From Prosthecobacter sp. (GTDB taxonomy: Bacteria > Verrucomicrobiota > Verrucomicrobiia > Verrucomicrobiales > Verrucomicrobiaceae): a DNA stretch of 9,600 nt. The notes under the pieces were generated by a model. It was not told where the DNA came from. It searched no databases and was given only the letters and a program-made list of their open reading frames with translations. The DNA is taken from contig JAOZVT010000586.1 in the NCBI GenBank assembly GCA_025869455.1, positions 1 through 9,600 on the forward strand, read 5' to 3'. The stretch's first letter is position 1. The number at the start of each line of letters is the position of its first letter. A program made the position numbers and the translations under genes. Of the stretch, positions 1-5,494 are shown piece after piece.

Positions 1-85
1 CCGCACCTTTAACAGGGCTGACACAAGCGACCATCGTCATGATAACCGCCAAACGAACTCCGACATGGTGTAGTAGAGCTTTCAT
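1..85 (-). CDS. Exported protein of unknown function, N-terminal fragment
   Basis: Read from an ATG at 85-83, an open frame runs off the left edge of the window after 28 codons. The visible peptide starts MKALLHHVGVRL and continues into AVIMTMVACVSPVKGA. This is a good signal peptide: a basic or His-containing n-region, a hydrophobic core at about residues 12-22, and a small-residue end. Two processing sites are possible: signal peptidase I after the closing Gly-Ala, or a lipoprotein site at MVAC with Cys21 as the lipidated residue. The mature protein is outside the window, so no function can be given. The leader just upstream is pyrimidine-rich on the coding strand, with no Shine-Dalgarno sequence. 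It is divergent from the DNA glycosylase gene. The start is inferred from the signal-peptide pattern. Confidence 0.6.
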   Translation of the reverse strand, partial: MKALLHHVGVRLAVIMTMVACVSPVKGA

Positions 86-219
86 AGAAGGGGGAGGTTG
101 GATTTCCCGTGCATTTCACCAGAAATGATTTTGGATAGCAAGCCCAGAATGCAATCTAACTTCATAGTTAGACCTGAATTCGAATTAATAGACCTAACCA
201 AGTTTCGAAAACGAATCCC
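86..219. promoter_or_regulatory. Divergent intergenic region
   Basis: This 134-base gap lies between the start of a minus-strand exported protein gene and the start of the plus-strand glycosylase gene, so promoters for both should lie here. It is AT-rich in its right half and contains two AGACCT hexamers (170-175 and 192-197) around an AATTCGAATT palindrome. I found no pair of -35 and -10 boxes good enough to name, and no ribosome binding site in front of the glycosylase ATG. Confidence 0.4.
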
Positions 220-831
220 ATGTTGCCCGAAGCTGAAGCCCATCTCAAAAAAAGTTGCTCGGTGATGAAGCATCTCATCAAAACGCATGGACCTGCTGAA
301 CTGAAGGTGACCAAACGTTCGCCTTATGAAGCCCTAGTCAGCGCCGTGGCTCACCAGCAACTTCATGCCAATGCGGCAGAGGCTATCCTGCGACGTTTCA
401 TCGCGCTTTTCCCAGGTCAGCGTTTTCCTAAACCCGGGCAAGTGGTGGAGGCTGAAGAATCTGCCTTGAGATCCTGTGGTTTTTCCAGCAGCAAGATTTT
501 GGCTATCCGTGACATTGCGGCGAAAACTTTGAGCAAGCAGATCCCGACACGCGCCGTTGCCTTAAAAATGACGGATGAAGAGTTGATCCAACGGCTGGTG
601 GAGGTGCGCGGGGTCGGGCGCTGGACGGTGGAAATGCTGCTTATCTTTACCCTCGGGCGGCCCGATGTTTTCCCCAGCGATGATTATGGCGTGCGCAATG
701 GCTGGCGAATTGCCAATGAACTGGAGGAGATGCCGAAGCCGAAAGACTTCCGACTCTTGGCTGAGCGTTGGAGTCCACACCGTACGTTGGCGGCCTGGTA
801 TCTATGGCGTGCTGCTGATGCTGCAAAGTAG
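220..831 (+). CDS. AlkA-like DNA-3-methyladenine glycosylase (HhH-GPD family)
   Basis: This is a base-excision repair glycosylase that should remove alkylated purines such as 3-methyladenine from DNA in the cytoplasm. The 203-residue protein covers only the HhH-GPD fold and lacks the extra N-terminal domain of E. coli AlkA. The helix-hairpin-helix motif is VEVRGVGRWTVEM at residues 127-139. The Trp after GR replaces the lyase Lys of endonuclease III, which points to a monofunctional enzyme. The catalytic Asp should be the second Asp of FPSDDY (Asp155), by analogy with AlkA LPDDY. The ending AERWSPHRTLAAWYLW also matches AlkA. No Fe-S cysteine cluster is present. The start at 220 fits family alignments, in which AEAHL or similar opens the fold; Met26 would cut into it. 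No SD precedes it. It is first in a plus-strand group of three, 81 bases from the next gene. Confidence 0.88.
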   Translation: MLPEAEAHLKKSCSVMKHLIKTHGPAELKVTKRSPYEALVSAVAHQQLHANAAEAILRRFIALFPGQRFPKPGQVVEAEESALRSCGFSSSKILAIRDIAAKTLSKQIPTRAVALKMTDEELIQRLVEVRGVGRWTVEMLLIFTLGRPDVFPSDDYGVRNGWRIANELEEMPKPKDFRLLAERWSPHRTLAAWYLWRAADAAK

Positions 832-851
832 GTGATCTTTTTTGCAATCGA

Positions 852-889
852 ACCTGCGCAAAAAGCGGAGCCGCCTTGCACACGCAGGT
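852..889 (+). other. Hairpin between the glycosylase and acyltransferase genes
   Basis: ACCTGCG (852-858) pairs perfectly with CGCAGGT (883-889). Inside the loop, GCGG and CCGC (about 865-874) can form a second short stem. No U-run follows, so it is not a standard intrinsic terminator. It could be a leader structure of the acyltransferase gene or a transcript-processing site. Confidence 0.3.
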
Positions 890-912
890 CTCGCCGCTAT
901 GAATGAGTGTTC

Positions 913-1542
913 ATGGCCAAGATTCGGATCAAAAACATCGGTAAACTGATCGCATTATTGATGCGCGCTATCGGCGCGACCTTGCGCTTTGAAGTGGTGG
1001 ACCATTCCTCTGCCTTTGATACTTCGCGCACAGGCCGTATCTGGGCTTTTTGGCATAACCGAATGTTTGTTATCCCCTACATTCATGAGTTATGGTTCGC
1101 TCACATTCCTGGGGCTATCCTCAGCAGTCCTAGTGGAGATGGTCAGATCATTGCCGATGTCTGTGCTACCTTTGGATTTGAAGCTGCCCGCGGTTCCAGT
1201 TCAAAACCGCAAAAGGGCCTGAGCGCTCTGATCATGATGGCGGAGAAAGTGAAAGAGGGACGGGATATCGGCATCACCCCAGATGGCCCACGTGGGCCTC
1301 TGTACCATTTGCAGCCTGGCATCATCAAACTGGGCCAACTAACAGGCGGTACCATCATGCCTGTCCGTGTGGAATACAGTCGGGCGATCCGTTTCAAGAC
1401 CTGGGATCAGTTCCTGCTGCCGCTGCCCTTTTCCAAAGTCCGCGTCATCTTTGAACCCACGATGACCGTGCCGCGCAAGATGACGGAGGAGGAGTTTGAA
1501 GCCCAGCGCCTCCAGTTAGAAAAGGCGATGGGTGGGGACTGA
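913..1542 (+). CDS. DUF374 lysophospholipid acyltransferase family protein
   Basis: This is probably a membrane-associated acyltransferase that moves an acyl chain onto a lysophospholipid or lipid A-type acceptor; the acceptor cannot be told from sequence. From the ATG at 913 it has 209 residues. Family blocks appear in order: FWHNRMF (His48 as the likely catalytic residue), SSPSGDGQ (about 71-78), RGSS (93-96), ITPDGPRGP (121-129, acceptor-pocket block), and LGQLTGGTIMPV with Val-Glu-Tyr after it. The canonical HX4D motif is incomplete: the position five after the His is Val. To my knowledge this is normal for the DUF374 branch. The N-terminus has one weak hydrophobic stretch (about 9-22) and no signal peptide. 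A GTG at 907 is an alternative start two codons earlier. Neither start has a clear ribosome binding site. It lies 46 bases before the GNAT gene. Confidence 0.85.
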   Translation: MAKIRIKNIGKLIALLMRAIGATLRFEVVDHSSAFDTSRTGRIWAFWHNRMFVIPYIHELWFAHIPGAILSSPSGDGQIIADVCATFGFEAARGSSSKPQKGLSALIMMAEKVKEGRDIGITPDGPRGPLYHLQPGIIKLGQLTGGTIMPVRVEYSRAIRFKTWDQFLLPLPFSKVRVIFEPTMTVPRKMTEEEFEAQRLQLEKAMGGD

Positions 1543-1561
1543 GCGATGGATTGACTCCGCG

Positions 1562-1581
1562 CAGCGTTTACGCATACGCTG
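1562..1581 (+). other. Short hairpin just before the GNAT start
   Basis: CAGCGT (1562-1567) pairs with ACGCTG (1576-1581) around an 8-base loop and ends 7 bases before the GNAT ATG. No U-run follows, so it is not a terminator. It could affect ribosome access, but a six-pair stem is not rare by chance. Confidence 0.2.
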
Positions 1582-1588
1582 AGAAATC

Positions 1589-2125
1589 ATGCGTGAGTTG
1601 CTTTCGGACGGCGTCATTACCCTACAGCGTTATACCCTACAGGATGTGGATGACCTCCACAACGGGGCTCTGGAATCCGTAGCCGAGGTTTATCCGTGGT
1701 TGCCCTGGTGTCGGCAGGGCTACACGCGTGAGGAAGCGGCATCATGGATTGCGGCGGCAGCCAAGTCCTGGGATGAACGGCGCAATTTCGAGTTTGTCAT
1801 CCGCACGGCCTCGGGAGATCACGTTGGCGGGGCTGGCATCAATAGCCTGCATGAAGAACAGCCGATGGCCAATCTGGGCTATTGGGTGCGCAGCAGTCAG
1901 TTAGGCAAAGGTTATGCGACCAGAGCTGCAAGATTGTTAGGCGATTTCGGCATCCATGACGTGAAACTTCAGCGGGTGGAAATCGTCGTCGCCGTCAGCA
2001 ATAACCCCAGCCTGAGAGTGGCTCAAAAAGCCGGTGCGGTCAGGGAAGGCATCTTGCGCAACCGCATTTTACTGCATGGACAGCCGCATGATGCGGTGAT
2101 GCATTCATTTATCCCAGTGCCGTGA
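1589..2125 (+). CDS. GNAT N-acetyltransferase, RimJ/RimL type
   Basis: This is an acetyl-CoA-dependent N-acetyltransferase of the RimJ/RimL/SpeG-like branch. The substrate could be a protein N-terminus, an amino acid or another small amine, and cannot be assigned. The 178-residue length is typical. It has the opening pattern of the branch (a short strand with LQRYTLQDVDDLH, then PWLPW near 36-40). GYWVRSSQLGKGYATRA (98-113) is motif A, with Gln104, Gly106 and Gly108 forming the pyrophosphate-binding turn. VAVSNNPSLRVAQKAGAVRE (134-153) is the usual asparagine-containing motif that precedes the C-terminal strand. It is the last gene of the plus-strand group, and its stop lies 20 bases from the stop of the convergent ROK kinase gene. 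No terminator is evident in that gap. The ATG has only a weak GAG upstream. Confidence 0.88.
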   Translation: MRELLSDGVITLQRYTLQDVDDLHNGALESVAEVYPWLPWCRQGYTREEAASWIAAAAKSWDERRNFEFVIRTASGDHVGGAGINSLHEEQPMANLGYWVRSSQLGKGYATRAARLLGDFGIHDVKLQRVEIVVAVSNNPSLRVAQKAGAVREGILRNRILLHGQPHDAVMHSFIPVP

Positions 2126-2145
2126 TCGGTTCAGAGGGAGCAATA

Positions 2146-3087
2146 TTAAGCCACCGAATCTGCAGCTAGGGCCGCATTGCCAATAATGCCGGATTCATTG
2201 CTGAATCGGGCTGGCAGAATCTGCAGGCGCTCCCAGACGACGGTGCTGAGCATGGACTGTACCTTGCGCTTGAGGGGATCAAAAATCAGATCGCCAGCTT
2301 GGGCAACACCACCGCCGATGACAAAGGCGTCTGGATTCAAAAGCCAGGCAATGCTGGAAAGGGAAGTGCCCAGCCAATCGGCGATTTCATCCCAGATCTG
2401 GCGTGCGATGTCGTCGCCTGCTTTAGCTGCATCCGCGATCATTTTGGGGGTGCATTCCTCCAGAGTTTTGGTCACATGGGCTTCGGCATAGCGCTGCATG
2501 GCATGCTCAGCGATCTCCTTGTTTCCTGTATATTTTTCTAAGGCACCTAGATTTCCGTAGTGGCCAGCGCGCCCATCAAAGTGAATGCTCATTTGCCCGA
2601 TTTCCCCGGCTGCACAGCCACTGCCACGATAAAGCTGGCCATTCAAAATGAGGCCCCCACCAATGCCAGTGCCCATCGTCAGCGCTACCACGTTATTCAG
2701 GCCGCGTGCAGCCCCGTAGCGGAACTCCGCATAGGCCATCGCATTCGCATCATTCTCGACAACAACTGGCAGGCCTGTTTTTTCACCGAGAATCGCCTTC
2801 AGCGGCACATGCTTCCACCCAGGGACATTCGTCAGTACATGGACAAAACCATGATCAAAGTCCACCAACCCTGGAACACCCACGCCGATGGCGGCAATGT
2901 CTGGAAAAGTCTCACGGAGTTTCGCCACGCGAGCGGCCATCTCACCGATCAAGGCGGAGGGACCTGAAAAATTGGCGGTGGGGATGGCGGTGTCCGTGGC
3001 AAGCAATTCGCCGTCTCGGCAGACACCGAGTTTTACAGAGGTGCCGCCGAAATCAATACCGACAGAAGTGATGGAACGATCAGACAT
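2146..3087 (-). CDS. ROK family sugar kinase (glucokinase-like), zinc motif lost
   Basis: This is an ATP-dependent hexose kinase of the ROK family, cytoplasmic, most likely phosphorylating glucose or a related sugar. From the ATG at 3087 it has 313 residues. Seen in order: IDFGGTSVKLG (11-21, phosphate loop), GVGVPGLVD (68-76), VENDANAMAYAE (110-121, with Asp113 the expected catalytic base), TMGTGIGGG (137-145), GEIGQ (161-165) and VIGGGVAQ (256-263). The usual zinc site is absent: the His of GEIGH is Gln165, and the three Cys of CxCGxxGC are Gly175, Tyr177 and Ala182, while spacing and the flanking Gly and Glu remain. The ATG lies inside the end of coaX (ATGTCTGA, 8-base overlap) with no SD of its own, so translational coupling is likely. 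A longer frame reaching 3126 would add 13 residues and deeper overlap, and is less likely. Sugar specificity is uncertain. Confidence 0.9.
   Translation of the reverse strand: MSDRSITSVGIDFGGTSVKLGVCRDGELLATDTAIPTANFSGPSALIGEMAARVAKLRETFPDIAAIGVGVPGLVDFDHGFVHVLTNVPGWKHVPLKAILGEKTGLPVVVENDANAMAYAEFRYGAARGLNNVVALTMGTGIGGGLILNGQLYRGSGCAAGEIGQMSIHFDGRAGHYGNLGALEKYTGNKEIAEHAMQRYAEAHVTKTLEECTPKMIADAAKAGDDIARQIWDEIADWLGTSLSSIAWLLNPDAFVIGGGVAQAGDLIFDPLKRKVQSMLSTVVWERLQILPARFSNESGIIGNAALAADSVA
3080..3087 (-). promoter_or_regulatory. coaX stop / ROK start overlap (ATGTCTGA)
   Basis: On the minus strand the ROK kinase ATG (3087-3085) precedes the coaX TGA (3082-3080) within eight bases. With no Shine-Dalgarno sequence for the second gene, this is a typical arrangement for termination-reinitiation coupling. 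The coupling is inferred; the overlap is seen. Confidence 0.6.
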
Positions 3088-3823
3088 GGGAAAGGGTGCG
3101 GAGATTGCCCACCAAACGCAGACCATGCAAGGTCAAATCCGGGTCCACCACGATGTCTTCTGCCATCCCGGCAGTGATCCAGCCTGCATCCCCCCCTGTC
3201 GCGACGAGATGGAGAGGCCCGGCGGGCAGTTCTTTTCGCAGGGCTTCAAGGATGCCTTTGATCATGCCACGGTAGCCAATCGCCGCCCCTGCTTGGATGG
3301 CACCAATGGTGGATTGGCCGATGGCAGTCTCAGGCTCTTTCAGTTCCACATGTGGCAGCAGGGCCGTGCGTTCATTGAGATAATCTGTCATCAGGCGCAG
3401 CCCCGGTGCAATAACACCCCCAATATAGTGGCGATCTGCTGACAAAACGTCAAAAGTCACGGCCGTGCCGAAATCAATGACAATGCCGGGTGCACCATGC
3501 AAAGAGGCCAAGGCCACGGCGTTGGCTAGGCGATCTGCACCGATACTCTCGGGCTTTGGATACCGAATGCCGATGCCCATGGGCGTATCATGGCGCAACT
3601 CAAGGAGATCGGGGAAAGCCTCCCGAAAAGCCGCCACGGCAGCCGGTACCACGCTGCAAAGCACCACCTTTTGAAATTCCCACCCTGCCACGGTTTCCTG
3701 GATGAATGGGGCCGTTACTCCACGTGTCAGCAACTCCCGGCGGTCCAGGATTGAGTCCCGGGTCGCCAAGCCCAGCTTGGTGCGGCCATTGCCCACATCA
3801 ACGAGGAGATAGTCTGCGTACAT
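3080..3823 (-). CDS. coaX: Type III pantothenate kinase
   Basis: This enzyme phosphorylates pantothenate with ATP, the first step of CoA synthesis. The 247-residue length is normal. The ASKHA-fold landmarks of CoaX are present: LVDVGNGRTKLGL (7-19, phosphate 1, with Asp9), VVLCSVVP (53-60), RYPKPESIGADRLAN (87-101, with Asp97 in GADR the family's catalytic base), IDFGTAVTFDV (116-126, phosphate 2), GGVIAPG (135-141) and ATGGDA (208-213). Type III enzymes differ from CoaA in needing a monovalent cation and in not being inhibited by CoA; this is family knowledge. No SD stands before the ATG at 3823. The gene is first in a two-gene unit with the ROK kinase and diverges from rplS across 148 bases. 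Confidence 0.95.
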   Translation of the reverse strand: MYADYLLVDVGNGRTKLGLATRDSILDRRELLTRGVTAPFIQETVAGWEFQKVVLCSVVPAAVAAFREAFPDLLELRHDTPMGIGIRYPKPESIGADRLANAVALASLHGAPGIVIDFGTAVTFDVLSADRHYIGGVIAPGLRLMTDYLNERTALLPHVELKEPETAIGQSTIGAIQAGAAIGYRGMIKGILEALRKELPAGPLHLVATGGDAGWITAGMAEDIVVDPDLTLHGLRLVGNLRTLSHV

Positions 3824-3971
3824 CGGTCAGGATATGCACGGAAGAAGATTTAGCAGCAAGCAAGGATGAAAAATAGGTTGCGAAAAAAGTGAAAGCATCC
3901 ACAATCCATGCCCCTCGCCCCGTTTGCCTCTCACGGAAACAGCTCGCGAGGCCATCTTCGCCCCGCACATT
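3824..3971. promoter_or_regulatory. Divergent coaX-rplS intergenic region
   Basis: The 148 bases between the two start codons must hold promoters in both directions. A purine-rich stretch lies at about 3838-3895 and a pyrimidine-rich one at about 3907-3935. I could not pick out a convincing sigma-70 pair for either gene. The rplS leader has no Shine-Dalgarno sequence, and no protein-binding leader structure is obvious by eye. Confidence 0.35.
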
Positions 3972-4331
3972 ATGAGCAACATCATCGACAAAATTGATTC
4001 TGAACAACTCAAGAAGGAAGTCGCTTCCTTCAATGTGGGTGACAGCGTAAAAATCCACACCCGAGTTATCGAAGGTGACAAGGAGCGTATTCAGATCTTC
4101 GCAGGCATCATCATTTCCCACAAGGGTGCTGGTCTGAACGAAGCCTTTACCGTCCGCAAGATTTCCTATGGCGAAGGCGTGGAGCGTGTGTTCCCCGTCC
4201 ACAGCCCTAAGGTGGCCAAAATCGAAGTCACCAAGTCCGGCAAAGTCCGCCGTGCTCGCCTCCACTACCTCCGCGGTCGTAAGGGCAAGCAGGCTATGAC
4301 CGTCAAAGAGCAGGCCTACGCTGAAGCTTAA
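3972..4331 (+). CDS. rplS: 50S ribosomal protein L19
   Basis: L19 is a structural protein of the large ribosomal subunit at the 30S-50S interface. From the ATG at 3972 it has 119 residues, close to E. coli L19 (115). It starts MSNIIDKIDSEQLKKEV, matching the family start MSNII. The core is diagnostic: FNVGDSVKIHTRVIEGDKER, then FAGIIIS, FTVRKISYGEGVERVFPVHS, and the basic tail RARLHYLRGRKGKQA. The frame stays open upstream to 3924, but those 16 codons have no counterpart in L19 and are taken as non-coding. In many bacteria rplS is last in an rpsP-rimM-trmD-rplS operon. Here it appears to stand alone, with a divergent neighbour upstream and its own terminator downstream. No Shine-Dalgarno sequence is seen. 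Confidence 0.97.
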   Translation: MSNIIDKIDSEQLKKEVASFNVGDSVKIHTRVIEGDKERIQIFAGIIISHKGAGLNEAFTVRKISYGEGVERVFPVHSPKVAKIEVTKSGKVRRARLHYLRGRKGKQAMTVKEQAYAEA

Positions 4332-4370
4332 TTCAGCTTTGAACCTTCATGGGTTCACCATTCTCAATCC

Positions 4371-4402
4371 AACACCTCGGCAGCATCTGCCGAGGTGTTT
4401 TT
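4371..4402 (+). terminator. Intrinsic terminator of rplS
   Basis: A perfect 13-bp stem (4371-4383 with 4387-4399, AACACCTCGGCAG and its complement) encloses a CAT loop and runs into a T-run (4398-4402). It begins 39 bases after the rplS stop. The opposite strand has no T-run after the stem, so it acts only in the plus direction. Confidence 0.92.
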
Positions 4403-4480
4403 GCTTGTGAGGTAGTACGGTTTTGCGTGAGTAACTGTTCGTGGACTGGGCAACATGTCGGATAAACCTAGCCAATAATG

Positions 4481-4522
4481 TTCAACCCGGATTACGCGAT
4501 CAATCGCGGAGTTCGGGTTCAA
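4481..4522. repeat. 42-bp palindromic intergenic repeat, copy 1
   Basis: The two halves are imperfect inverted repeats, beginning TTCAACCCGGATTACGCGAT and ending GTTCGGGTTCAA. They can pair over about 16 positions, including two G-U pairs and two mismatches, around a six-base loop. It lies one base beyond the stop codon of the DUF2238 gene. A related copy in the same orientation sits at 5336-5377 and matches at 32 of 42 positions. No T-run follows on the minus strand, so it is not a plain terminator; it could stabilise the 3' end of the transcript. The pattern suggests a REP-like or miniature mobile family. Confidence 0.65.
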
Positions 4523-4523
4523 A

Positions 4524-5207
4524 CTAAAGGGTATCAGTTTGAGCGACTTTTAGGCTCTTGGACCATTCTTGGGCAAAGTCTCGCTGGCAGCGCCCATTGA
4601 TGATCGCAGTGGTGATCATGGCGATCAGTGCCCCGAGTCCCGCTAAAGCCATGTCCTTCTGCGCATCCCACACGTCACCTTGGGTGCCAACATAGGCGTT
4701 ACCAAGATCTCCGCCAAAGAGCACCGCCGCTGCCCATTCGATCAGTTCAAAAACGGCCGAGCTGGAAAGCATGATATCCAGGGGTAAAAAGTACGACCAA
4801 AACCCGCGTACACCCGCCACCCGCAGGAAAATTTCCCGAAAGGGGTAGGCGCACAGCATGCCGTAAAGAAAGTGGAGCAAACGATCAAAGTGATTGCGCT
4901 CCCAGCCCATCATCGCATTGAAAGTTCCTCCAGTCAGCGCCTGCCACCATTCATCATAGGGCACCTTTTCATAAGTGTAGTGGGCACCGACTTCATGCAG
5001 GCAGAGAAACAGGAAGATCAGAGTGTGTGATATCCGTGAGAATAATTTATGCCGCCAGCCCCAAAGCAGCAAAACTGAAGCCGGCACCAGCAGCACATTT
5101 TCCAGCATCCAGTCATGCCGATAAGAAGGGTGAATGGCCAATACAGACCACCACAGAATAAAGACAGCGAGCAGCGTGCAGGTGTACTTCTCGTAGCTCA
5201 GTTTCAT
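4524..5207 (-). CDS. DUF2238 (YjdF-like) integral membrane protein
   Basis: This is a multi-pass inner-membrane protein of the DUF2238 family, whose E. coli member is YjdF. Its function is unknown to me. From the ATG at 5207 it has 227 residues. Hydrophobic segments lie at about 9-25, 36-50, 59-71, 110-125, 138-165 and 187-204. The conserved polar motifs are LHEVGAHYTYEKVPYDEWW (70-88), RNHFDRLLHFLYG (104-116), FELIEWAA (153-160) and GTQGDVWDAQKDM (174-186). The last is the hallmark of the family, and the many His, Asp and Glu residues in or near membrane segments would suit metal binding, which is an inference. The frame is open upstream to 5288, but Met28 of that longer version is the natural start. 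An AAAGGAG lies about 27 bases before it, too far for a normal ribosome binding site. It diverges from the DUF2254 gene. Confidence 0.85.
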   Translation of the reverse strand: MKLSYEKYTCTLLAVFILWWSVLAIHPSYRHDWMLENVLLVPASVLLLWGWRHKLFSRISHTLIFLFLCLHEVGAHYTYEKVPYDEWWQALTGGTFNAMMGWERNHFDRLLHFLYGMLCAYPFREIFLRVAGVRGFWSYFLPLDIMLSSSAVFELIEWAAAVLFGGDLGNAYVGTQGDVWDAQKDMALAGLGALIAMITTAIINGRCQRDFAQEWSKSLKVAQTDTL

Positions 5208-5494
5208 GGGTCTAGAAATTAGTGGGTTAGCGCTCCTTTGAAAACCATCAAGCACTAGCAAACGGCATGTTATGAGGCCCCTAATCACTTGATCAAGCCA
5301 TTTCAGGTCTAACTAAAAATGAGATAAGAGTTATATTGAACCCGGATTCCGTGATTGATCGCAGAGTTAGGATTGAGTTCGCCTATGAAGCTGGTACAAC
5401 CCTCAGTGATTCCAACAGGCCTCACTTCGCCCGCATGTTAAGCGAGTGCTTTCGCATTCTGGATCTGTTAGGGTTCTATCGTTCTCATATTTCT
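5208..5494. other. 287-base divergent intergenic region
   Basis: This stretch separates the two membrane-protein starts. It contains repeat copy 2 (5336-5377) and a 14-base sequence (5302-5315) that is the exact reverse complement of bases 165-178 upstream of the glycosylase. Promoters for both flanking genes should lie here, but none can be named with confidence. An open frame from a TTG at 5336 runs through it into the DUF2254 gene and is judged not to be translated. Confidence 0.5.
5336..5377. repeat. 42-bp palindromic intergenic repeat, copy 2
   Basis: This copy matches copy 1 (4481-4522) at 32 of 42 positions without gaps and in the same orientation. It begins TTGAACCCGGATTCCGTGAT and ends near GTTAGGATTGAG. 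Its hairpin is weaker, because several changes break pairs on one side only. The two copies bracket the DUF2238 gene. The differences fall on all three codon positions, as expected for non-coding DNA. Confidence 0.6.

Noticed and set aside
2560..3442. Overlapping plus-strand open frames opposite the ROK kinase and coaX
   Set aside because: The minus-strand proteins have clear family motifs throughout; the plus-strand products are Pro, Arg and His-rich and unlike any family.
3924..3971. Longer N-terminus for L19
   Set aside because: L19 begins at MSNII in many bacteria; the extra 16 residues match nothing and have no ribosome binding site.
3798..4265. Minus-strand open frame of 155 codons across rplS
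   Set aside because: It is antisense to the strongly conserved L19 gene, overlaps the start of coaX, and its translation has no recognisable domain. It is a shadow frame.
5281..5340. Sigma-70 promoter for DUF2254
   Set aside because: TTGATC and TTATAT are present but not at a workable spacing with good partner boxes, so no promoter is claimed.
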